Positions 1 to 4,848 of a stretch of 7,390 nucleotides of DNA are shown here, in pieces. The stretch comes from a bacterium (GTDB taxonomy: Bacteria; UBA10199; DSSB01): contig JAUHYS010000101.1 in assembly GCA_030426445.1 (NCBI GenBank), positions 1 through 7,390 of the forward strand. The letters are read 5' to 3'. The position numbers and the translations under genes were made by a program. Position 1 is the first letter of the stretch; each line of letters opens with the position of its first letter. Under the pieces are notes generated by a model that searched no databases, was not told the DNA's origin, and saw only the letters and a program-made list of their open reading frames with translations.

Positions 1-1
1 T

Positions 2-190
2 GAAATTGATAGCGCAGAAATTCATTACTTTCTGGACGAAATTATTCGAGAGCGAATCCGTTCTCAACAAACTGGCGCTCAATGGCAGAGATCATTTATT
101 ACAAAGCATGGGGCTGATTTTTTAGCTATGACCCAGGACTATTTAGATTGGCAAAAGAAAAATATTCCCGTGCATGAATGGAGACTTTGA
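2..190 (+). CDS. C-terminal end of a GCS2-like carboxylate-amine / glutamate-cysteine ligase (5' partial)
   Basis: An open frame enters from the left edge and ends at TGA 188-190, giving 62 residues. The visible part contains TGAQWQRSF, then HGADFLAMTQDYLDWQ, and ends PVHEWRL. This arrangement (Gly-Ala-x-Trp-Gln, a helix with Tyr-Leu-x-x-Gln, then Pro-Val-His-x-Trp at the terminus) resembles the C-terminus of proteins annotated as GCS2-type glutamate-cysteine ligases or carboxylate-amine ligases, which form an amide bond between a carboxylate and an amine using ATP. The catalytic core is outside the window, so the assignment rests on a short tail and on the neighbour. The stop lies 17 nt inside the downstream M14 hydrolase, which implies co-transcription and probably translational coupling. 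The frame is very probably real; the family is a moderate-confidence call. Confidence 0.55.
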   Translation, partial: EIDSAEIHYFLDEIIRERIRSQQTGAQWQRSFITKHGADFLAMTQDYLDWQKKNIPVHEWRL

Positions 191-1187
191 ATTGTTAAAT
201 CAACTCAATCAATTGCCAGAAAATTTTTTACAGGTTTCGCCAAAAGAACTTTATCAAATCTTGCCAGGTCCAACTTTAATGCATCTAAAAGGTATTCGAT
301 CTGAACCCATGTTTGTCTCGGTTTTATTGCATGGTAATGAAACTACGGGATTATTAGCCATACAAAAGCTATTACAAGAGTATGCTTCTACGGATTTACC
401 CAGGTCGCTTTCGATCTTTGTAGGCAATGTTCATGCGGCTCGGCAAGGTCTGCGGGCTTTACCAGGTCAACCCGACTATAATCGCGTTTGGCAAGGCTCT
501 GGATTTCCAGAGCATACCATGATGGCACAAGTCATTGCCGAAATGAAATCGCGTGAAGTTTTTTTGAGTGTGGATGTTCACAATAACTCCGGAAGAAACC
601 CTCATTATGCCTGCATTAACCAACTGGAGAATTCTTTTTATCATTTAGCGACTTTATTTAGTCGTACGGTGGTCTATTTTATTTCTCCCAACAGTGTTCA
701 AAGCATGGCTTTTTCTAAGCTTTGTCCGGCTGTGACCATCGAATGTGGTCATATCGGAGAAGAATATGGTGTGGAGCATGCTTATGAATTTCTCAAAGCT
801 TGCTTAAATCTCTCTCAACACCCTACACATGAAATTGCTGAGCATGATATGGATCTTTTTCATACGGTCGCAACCATTAAAGTTCCTCAAACTACCAGTA
901 TTGGTTTCGGAGCAGAACAGGCAGACTTAAGGTTTGTTAATCGTTTGGATGAACTGAACTTTCGTGAGCTTGATGCGGGCACTTGCTTAGGTTGGTATGA
1001 AGAAAATTCAAAACATCGTCTCATGGCTTATGACGAAAATGGAATTTCAGTTTCTGAAAAATATTTTAAATATGTTAAGGGTGAAATTTTACTCAAAGTT
1101 CCTGTAATGCCTTCAATGTTGACTCATGATAAAACCATTATTCGTATGGATTGTTTAGGCTATTTGATGGAGAGAGTTTTGATATGA
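174..1187 (+). CDS. M14-type zinc hydrolase, aspartoacylase / succinylglutamate desuccinylase family
   Basis: A 337-residue soluble protein that looks like a complete zinc-dependent amide hydrolase of the AspA/AstE branch of the M14 carboxypeptidase fold. The HGNE motif at residues 53-56 supplies the first zinc histidine and glutamate. DYNR at 101-104 matches the substrate-carboxylate-binding Asn-Arg. VDVHNNSG at 133-140 supplies the third zinc ligand (His136). TIECGH at 188-193 carries Glu190, in the place of the catalytic glutamate. The C-terminal third (about 230-337) is beta-rich, as in aspartoacylases. No signal peptide is visible, so it is probably cytoplasmic. The ATG at 174 is the first start in frame and has no strong Shine-Dalgarno; it overlaps the preceding ligase-like gene by 17 nt, so coupling is likely. 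The family removes an acyl group from an N-acylated amino acid. The substrate here is unknown; pairing with an amide-forming enzyme suggests they act on the same compound. Confidence 0.85.
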   Translation: MNGDFELLNQLNQLPENFLQVSPKELYQILPGPTLMHLKGIRSEPMFVSVLLHGNETTGLLAIQKLLQEYASTDLPRSLSIFVGNVHAARQGLRALPGQPDYNRVWQGSGFPEHTMMAQVIAEMKSREVFLSVDVHNNSGRNPHYACINQLENSFYHLATLFSRTVVYFISPNSVQSMAFSKLCPAVTIECGHIGEEYGVEHAYEFLKACLNLSQHPTHEIAEHDMDLFHTVATIKVPQTTSIGFGAEQADLRFVNRLDELNFRELDAGTCLGWYEENSKHRLMAYDENGISVSEKYFKYVKGEILLKVPVMPSMLTHDKTIIRMDCLGYLMERVLI

Positions 1188-1195
1188 GGAGTTAT

Positions 1196-1220
1196 TGTAA
1201 GTGTAGTTCTTGACACTACA
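1196..1220. promoter_or_regulatory. Imperfect palindrome, candidate operator of the toxin-antitoxin pair
   Basis: The arms TGTAAGTGT (1196-1204) and ACACTACA (1213-1220) pair over eight bases with one unpaired A in the left arm, around an 8-base spacer. The right arm overlaps the candidate -35 hexamer at 1210-1215. Ribbon-helix-helix antitoxins commonly repress their own operon by binding such palindromes, so this is a reasonable operator for the downstream pair. The element is seen directly; its role is inferred. Confidence 0.4.
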
Positions 1221-1238
1221 AATTTGTTTTGCTAACTT
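1210..1238 (+). promoter_or_regulatory. Candidate sigma70-type promoter of the brnT operon
   Basis: A perfect TTGACA (1210-1215) is followed after exactly 17 bases by TAACTT (1233-1238), which matches TATAAT at only three positions. Transcription would begin around 1244-1246, on or next to the toxin ATG at 1244, so the mRNA could be leaderless. Consistent with that, there is no convincing Shine-Dalgarno before the toxin start, only a GAG two bases upstream. The -35 is strong and the -10 weak. Confidence 0.4.
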
Positions 1239-1243
1239 GAGAT

Positions 1244-1540
1244 ATGCAACCTTTTCGAGAGCTTAAATTTGATTGGGATCAATGGAACGAACAAAAAAAT
1301 GAGCTCAAACATGGAGTTGCTAAAGAAGAAGCAGAAAGTGCTTTTGTAGATGGTCGCTATAAGATGTTTTATGATGATTTACATTCGACCCAACGAGAAA
1401 CTCGTTTTATTTTATTTGGTAAAAGTGCCAAGTCCCGAGTTTTAATGGTAGGGTTTACCATTCGTCGGCATAAAATCCGTATTATTACTGCACGGCCTGC
1501 TTCGCGCAATGAAAGGGCAGTTTATGAAAAAAAGACCTAA
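1244..1540 (+). CDS. brnT: BrnT family type II toxin (ribonuclease-type)
   Basis: A 98-residue protein with the BrnT pattern. It has an aromatic N-terminal strand (KFDWDQWN, 8-15), KHGV at 22-25, a helix with EEAESAF at 28-34, DDLH at 44-47, QRETRFILFG at 50-59, SRVLMVGFT at 64-72, then KIRIITARPAS at 77-87 and RNERAVYE at 88-95. BrnT proteins adopt a RelE-like fold and cleave RNA, inhibiting translation. The conserved basic and polar residues expected for that activity (His23, Glu52, Arg54, Arg65, Arg79, Arg84) are present, so nothing suggests an inactive copy. The length is normal for the family. The stop overlaps the next gene by 17 nt, the usual toxin-first BrnT-BrnA order. The start has no good ribosome-binding site, and the promoter geometry would allow a leaderless transcript. 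Confidence 0.88.
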   Translation: MQPFRELKFDWDQWNEQKNELKHGVAKEEAESAFVDGRYKMFYDDLHSTQRETRFILFGKSAKSRVLMVGFTIRRHKIRIITARPASRNERAVYEKKT

Positions 1541-1793
1541 AGAGATTAAAGATTACGATGAAACCGATACCACCCAATGGATTGATCCTAAAAAATCTAT
1601 TAAGTTTGAAGATCTTGGTTATCAGATTCCTAAAGCAAAGCCGACGCAGGTTGTTTCACTAAGGCTTCCTACAAAACTTTTAAATGGGCTCCGCTCCTTA
1701 AGTTCTAGACAAGATGTCGCTTATCAAAACTTAATTAAAATCTACTTATGGGATCGCGTTGAGCGCGAACTCAAAAAAATACATGTTAGATGA
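1524..1793 (+). CDS. Ribbon-helix-helix antitoxin paired with BrnT (CopG/BrnA-like)
   Basis: Starting at ATG 1524 this is 89 residues. That start is preferred to the in-frame ATG at 1509 because AAAGGG (1512-1517) sits six bases before it; the longer version would add only five residues. The N-terminal half (1-42) is charged and probably flexible, the part that in such antitoxins wraps the toxin. VVSLRLP (43-49) fits the DNA-contacting strand of a ribbon-helix-helix fold, followed by helices at about 50-62 and 65-83 with AYQNLIKIYLWDRVE. The pattern, RLP followed by a YQxLIKxYL-type helix, is closer to the CopG_antitoxin family than to the classical BrnA domain; both occur with BrnT toxins. 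It should neutralise BrnT and repress the operon through the upstream palindrome. The gene ends 13 bp from the convergent ruvB stop, and no terminator hairpin is visible between them. Confidence 0.8.
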   Translation: MKKRPKEIKDYDETDTTQWIDPKKSIKFEDLGYQIPKAKPTQVVSLRLPTKLLNGLRSLSSRQDVAYQNLIKIYLWDRVERELKKIHVR

Positions 1794-1806
1794 TACTTTT
1801 TTAGCC

Positions 1807-2820
1807 TTAACTAACTTGAGGCAAGGGCCGATCAAAATAGCTATAAGCATGCGGAGTGGCGATGCGGCCTCGGGGTGTGCGCTGAATGAAACCTTGCTGC
1901 AATAAAAAAGGTTCGTAGACATCCTCGATGGTGTCTTTATCTTCACTGAGAGAGCTGCTTAATGTCTCGAGACCGACTGGACCCCCTCCAAATTTATCAA
2001 TAATGCTCAGTAAAATCCGGCGGTCCATTTCATCAAAACCGTGAGAGTCAATTTCTAGCATTTCTAGAGCGGAGCTAGCGACCTTTGCATCGATGAGTCC
2101 GGAGGCTTTGACTTGAGCATAGTCACGGGCGCGTTTAAGCAAGCGATTGGCAATGCGAGGAGTTCCGCGAGAGCGCTTAGCAATTTCGTTCGCGCCTTCT
2201 AGTGTTGTCGCAATTTCTAAAATACTTGCAGAACGCTGGACGATTTGTGTGAGCTCTTCATCTTGGTAAAAATCAAGTCTAGCGACGACTCCAAAGCGGT
2301 CGCGTAGTGGAGAAGTCAACATGCCCGAGCGCGTGGTCGCTCCCACTAAAGTGAAAGGGGGCAGGTCAAGCTTGATATTGCGAGCCGAAGGCCCCTGTCC
2401 GATGATGATGTCGAGTTGGTAGTCTTCCATGGCGGGGTAGAGGACTTCTTCGACGGCGGTGCTGAGTCGGTGAATTTCATCGATGAATAAAACATCGCGG
2501 GCTTCTAAATTAGTGAGTAGGGCAGCTAAATCTCCGGGTCTTTCAATCGCAGGACCCGAGGTTGATTTAAAATTGCCTTCCATTTCTTCGGCAATGATAT
2601 GAGAAAGTGTGGTTTTACCTAAGCCTGGTGGTCCAAAAAATAAACAGTGATCAAGAGACTCCCCACGTTTTTTGGCGGCTTCGATAAAGATCTTAAGTTT
2701 TGTTTTGAGTTTATCTTGCCCAATATAGTCTTTGAGTTGGCGTGGACGCAGAGAACGGTCGGTTTCTAATTCTTCTGGGAAAACGGCTTCACTTTCAAGT
2801 TGTGTATTTTGTCGTGTCAT
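1807..2820 (-). CDS. ruvB: Holliday junction branch migration ATPase RuvB
   Basis: A full-length 337-residue RuvB, the hexameric AAA+ motor that pumps DNA through the RuvA-Holliday junction complex during recombinational repair. The order is canonical: the N-terminal SLRPRQLKDYIGQ signature (23-35), Walker A GPPGLGKTT (63-71), Walker B LFIDE (111-115) followed by IHRL, the beta-hairpin region around LDIIIGQGPSAR (136-147), sensor 1 GATT (160-163), the SPLRDRFG loop with the arginine finger (170-177), sensor 2 GTPRIANR (219-226), and the C-terminal winged helix ending with YEPFLLQQGFIQRTPRGR (302-319). No key residue is missing. The start lies 24 bp after the ruvA stop, with AAGG about 15 bases upstream as a weak ribosome-binding site. 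An in-frame stop just upstream excludes a longer start. It is cotranscribed with ruvA and converges on the toxin-antitoxin genes. Confidence 0.97.
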   Translation of the reverse strand: MTRQNTQLESEAVFPEELETDRSLRPRQLKDYIGQDKLKTKLKIFIEAAKKRGESLDHCLFFGPPGLGKTTLSHIIAEEMEGNFKSTSGPAIERPGDLAALLTNLEARDVLFIDEIHRLSTAVEEVLYPAMEDYQLDIIIGQGPSARNIKLDLPPFTLVGATTRSGMLTSPLRDRFGVVARLDFYQDEELTQIVQRSASILEIATTLEGANEIAKRSRGTPRIANRLLKRARDYAQVKASGLIDAKVASSALEMLEIDSHGFDEMDRRILLSIIDKFGGGPVGLETLSSSLSEDKDTIEDVYEPFLLQQGFIQRTPRGRIATPHAYSYFDRPLPQVS

Positions 2821-2844
2821 CTTTGTTTTATCTACCTTGCTTCA

Positions 2845-3450
2845 TCATGACAGGGCCTTGAGACCTTGCTTGACGAGTTCTTCGAGTGAGAGCCCCGAAA
2901 AACCAGGAATTTGCTTGAGCGCCGCTTCGGCTTCTTGTTCGGAATAGCCTAAGTTAACCAAGGCACTCATCGCTTCCGAAGAAAGTATTTTTTGAGGGTT
3001 GAGCGTTTTTTTGTCCTGGTTTTGGTTTTTAGAACCAAGTTTTAAGATCAATCCCACCTTGTCTTTGAGATCTACTATTAAGCGTTCGGCACTGCGTTTA
3101 CCAATGCCTGGAATGGCGGTCAAACGCGCAACCTCCTCAAAACGAATCGCATCGATGAGTTCTTCGGCTCCGATATTAGAAAGAATGCCCAATGCGAGTT
3201 TAGGCCCAATCGAATTGACTTGAAGGAGTTGCATGAAAAGTTTTTTTTCTTCGGGATCTAAAAAACCATAGAGTTGTTGGGCGTCTTCTCGATAAATACT
3301 GTGGACGTATAGAGCAATTTCGGATGCCGTTTGAGAGAGTTTTTCTAGGTGAGGCCGAGGTATAAATACTTGATAACCCACACCGTGGGTTAAAAGGACG
3401 GCATAATCTTCGCTACAGTATTGTATTTTACCTTCTAAATAGACAATCAT
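2845..3450 (-). CDS. ruvA: Holliday junction DNA-binding protein RuvA
   Basis: A 201-residue RuvA of normal length, the tetrameric protein that binds the Holliday junction in square-planar form and loads RuvB. Domain I (about 1-64) has the OB fold with the MIVYLEGKI start and the acidic pin Glu55-Asp56 in YREDA. Domain II carries two helix-hairpin-helix motifs, at NSIGPKLALGIL (79-90) and AIPGIGKRSAERL (112-124). A flexible linker rich in Asn, Gln and Lys (about 139-150) leads to the RuvB-binding domain III (about 155-201, MSALVNLGYSEQEAEAAL). It is first in a two-gene ruvAB unit; ruvC is not beside it, although in many bacteria it lies directly upstream. No clear Shine-Dalgarno precedes the ATG. 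A TTGACA hexamer (3485-3480 on this strand) and a LexA-like element lie just upstream. Confidence 0.96.
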   Translation of the reverse strand: MIVYLEGKIQYCSEDYAVLLTHGVGYQVFIPRPHLEKLSQTASEIALYVHSIYREDAQQLYGFLDPEEKKLFMQLLQVNSIGPKLALGILSNIGAEELIDAIRFEEVARLTAIPGIGKRSAERLIVDLKDKVGLILKLGSKNQNQDKKTLNPQKILSSEAMSALVNLGYSEQEAEAALKQIPGFSGLSLEELVKQGLKALS

Positions 3451-3459
3451 GAGCTGACA

Positions 3460-3475
3460 CTGGCTAAACTAGCAG
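3460..3475 (-). promoter_or_regulatory. LexA-box-like CTG-N10-CAG element upstream of ruvA
   Basis: The 16-base sequence CTGGCTAAACTAGCAG has CTG and CAG separated by exactly ten bases and is an imperfect palindrome (CTGGCTA/TAGCAG with one extra G). That is the spacing of the enterobacterial LexA consensus CTGT-N8-ACAG, although the fourth position of each half is G rather than T/A. It lies 10-25 bases upstream of the ruvA start codon, between a TTGACA hexamer and the ATG, where a bound repressor would block transcription. ruvAB is a classical SOS operon in Escherichia coli. LexA motifs differ widely between phyla, so this could be coincidence. Confidence 0.35.
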
Positions 3476-3478
3476 CAC

Positions 3479-3507
3479 TTGTCAATGTTTAAGCTAACTG
3501 CGATAAA
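3479..3507 (+). promoter_or_regulatory. Candidate promoter for the ATPase gene, divergent from ruvA
   Basis: TTGTCA (3479-3484) is followed after exactly 17 bases by GATAAA (3502-3507), giving 5/6 and 4/6 matches to the sigma70 hexamers. Transcription would start near 3514, leaving a leader of roughly 90 bases before the start chosen for the ATPase. The same bases read on the other strand give TTGACA pointing towards ruvA, so the two directions may share one -35 site. This is pattern matching only. Confidence 0.35.
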
Positions 3508-3556
3508 TAGATTTTATGGAGGAAAAATAGTATAGAACCTTAGATCTTTAAAAGGC

Positions 3557-3600
3557 ATGTATTTTGGAGTTGATTTTCTCAAAAAACTATGTATTTTGGA
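3557..3600 (+). repeat. 12-bp direct repeat in the ATPase leader
   Basis: ATGTATTTTGGA occurs exactly at 3557-3568 and at 3589-3600, with starts 32 bases apart. Each copy begins with an ATG, but the copies are in different reading frames. The first opens a 15-codon ORF; the second opens the longer version of the ATPase reading frame. The spacing is close to three helical turns, so the repeats could be protein-binding sites, or a small local duplication. Function unknown. Confidence 0.5.
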
Positions 3601-3613
3601 ATAATGTATTCCA
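3597..3613. repeat. 17-bp perfect palindrome centred on the ATPase start codon
   Basis: TGGAATA (3597-3603) and TATTCCA (3607-3613) are perfect reverse complements separated only by the ATG at 3604-3606. In DNA this could be an operator. In RNA a 7-bp stem would have only a three-base loop consisting of the start codon, which could restrict initiation. The left arm overlaps the second copy of the direct repeat. Confidence 0.5.
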
Positions 3614-4668
3614 GATTACTTAATTTAGAGGGTGGTAATAGTTATTTTCTCTTAGGTCCGAGGGGGACAGGGAAAACTCATTGGCTCAAACAGAATTTTC
3701 CACAGGCTATTTATTTAGATCTATTGGATTCCCTCACCTATGATGAGCTCCTCACTCACCCCAATCGACTTGAAAATTATGCTCAAGCTCGACCTGGGGC
3801 CATTGTGATAATCGACGAAGTGCAAAAAATTCCCCAATTGCTCAACGAAGTGCACCGTTTGATCGAATCGCAATCCGTAAAATTTATTTTGACCGGGTCA
3901 AGTGCACGGAGTCTCCGAAAAAAAGGGGTTAACCTGCTTGCGGGCCGGGCTCGTACTCGGCACATGTACCCTTTGACTTGCATCGAGTTAGCTAAAGACT
4001 TCTCTTTAGAAAAATCTTTGCAAGTAGGCCATTTGCCAGAGGCCTATCAATCACAAAACCCAAAAGAATATCTAAGTTCCTATATTCAGACTTATTTACG
4101 AGAAGAAGTTTTACAAGAGGGTATCAGTCGAAACCTGAGTGCCTCTCGACGTTTTTTAGAAGCCGCCAGCTTTTCTCAAGGGGCTCCACTTAATATTTCT
4201 AATGTAGCTCGAGACTGTGGCATGGATCGCAAGGTCACGGGAGAATATTTCAATATATTAGAAGACCTTTTATTGGGGACTCGCTTAGCTGTCTTTACTA
4301 AACGAGCACAGCGCCGCCTTGTCAAACACGATAAGTTTTATTTTTTTGATGTGGGAGTTTATCGCAATTTACGTCCTCAAGGGCCACTGGATGCACCCGA
4401 AGAAGTCGAAGGAGTCGGCCTAGAGACGCTTTTCTTACAAGAGCTTCGCGCCATTAACGAATACTATCGACTTGGTTTTGATTTATTTTATTGGCGGACT
4501 TCTAATCAACAAGATAAGGACCTCAACAGTCTAAAAAGTTTTTTAAAGGACTATCCCATGGCCAAAGCTTTTTTAGTGACAGGGGTTTCCCAGGCCCAGC
4601 AAAAAGGGGAGATTGCGATTCTGCCTTATGAGTATTGCATCAAAAATTTAGTTAAGATTTTAGTTTAG
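3604..4668 (+). CDS. AAA family ATPase of the AAA_14 / DUF4143 type, lacking the nuclease-like core
   Basis: With the start at 3604 this is 354 residues. The in-frame ATG at 3589 would add MYFGI; 3604 is preferred because MYSRLLNLEGGNSYFLLGP is the usual start of this family, although both starts have poor ribosome-binding sites. Walker A GPRGTGKT is at 18-25, Walker B VIIDEVQKIP at 68-77, and the sensor strand LTGSSARSL at 96-104. A winged-helix-like segment lies at about 195-230, and the DUF4143 signature FYFFDVGVYRNL at 245-256 is followed by EGVGLETLFLQEL (269-281). Relatives continue YWRT-SG-x-EVDF...EVK, a PD-(D/E)xK-like core. Here YWRT (296-299) passes almost directly to DLNSLKSFLKDYP, so that core seems absent. 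Members of this family have no agreed function; links to mobile elements and toxin-antitoxin-like systems have been suggested. Cytoplasmic. It is divergent from ruvA and upstream of the toxin-like gene on the same strand. Confidence 0.85.
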   Translation: MYSRLLNLEGGNSYFLLGPRGTGKTHWLKQNFPQAIYLDLLDSLTYDELLTHPNRLENYAQARPGAIVIIDEVQKIPQLLNEVHRLIESQSVKFILTGSSARSLRKKGVNLLAGRARTRHMYPLTCIELAKDFSLEKSLQVGHLPEAYQSQNPKEYLSSYIQTYLREEVLQEGISRNLSASRRFLEAASFSQGAPLNISNVARDCGMDRKVTGEYFNILEDLLLGTRLAVFTKRAQRRLVKHDKFYFFDVGVYRNLRPQGPLDAPEEVEGVGLETLFLQELRAINEYYRLGFDLFYWRTSNQQDKDLNSLKSFLKDYPMAKAFLVTGVSQAQQKGEIAILPYEYCIKNLVKILV

Positions 4669-4848
4669 TCATACGACCCTCCAAGACTTAAGGTTTCGTC
4701 ATACAAGTGGGTAACTTTAAGCTATCGATTTCTCCATGTTGATTTTGTTTTCTGCGTTTTTTTATTTTTTCTATTCACAACTTTACTTTTTCTGAGTTTC
4801 GATAACTGTCTATATCTTCAATATTTAAAATAATCAGGGGGTGCTCAA
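4669..4848. other. Non-coding 180-bp gap, T-rich, upstream of the toxin-like gene
   Basis: No credible gene lies here. A heptamer GTCATAC occurs at 4668-4674 and 4698-4704, 30 bases apart, just after the ATPase stop. A strongly T-rich stretch runs from about 4741 to 4792 on the + strand, followed by an AT-rich segment (TATTTAAAATAAT, 4822-4834) that could supply a -10 region, although no good -35 partner is visible. There is no clear hairpin plus T-run that would qualify as an intrinsic terminator for the ATPase gene. Confidence 0.5.
4836..4843 (+). promoter_or_regulatory. Strong ribosome-binding site of the toxin-like gene
   Basis: AGGGGGTG matches the anti-Shine-Dalgarno complement AGGAGGTG at seven of eight bases and ends five bases before ATG 4849. 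It fixes the start of the long frame, because an in-frame TAA at 4831-4833 rules out any earlier one. It is by far the best ribosome-binding site in the window. Confidence 0.75.

Noticed and set aside
1184..1213. Nine-codon ORF overlapping the end of the M14 gene as ATGA (MRSYCKCSS)
   Set aside because: Too short and not supported by any recognisable feature; the ATGA arises from the stop of the preceding gene.
2732..3223. Plus-strand ORFs across ruvA and ruvB
   Set aside because: They are opposite-strand shadows of clearly conserved ruvA and ruvB.
3516..3530. ATGGAGGAAAAATAG, a GGAGGA ribosome-binding-like sequence with a four-codon ORF
   Set aside because: No start codon lies at a usable distance downstream of the GGAGGA, and the tiny ORF is not a credible gene.
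4668..4704. Two copies of GTCATAC 30 bases apart, considered as a CRISPR-like or attachment repeat
   Set aside because: Only two copies of a heptamer, with no longer shared sequence and no array or integrase nearby.
4736..4795. Small hydrophobic ORF of 19 codons beginning MLILFSAFFYFF, a possible toxic peptide or holin-like gene
   Set aside because: It has no ribosome-binding site, and its Phe/Tyr content follows directly from the T-rich stretch it lies in; chance is the simplest explanation.
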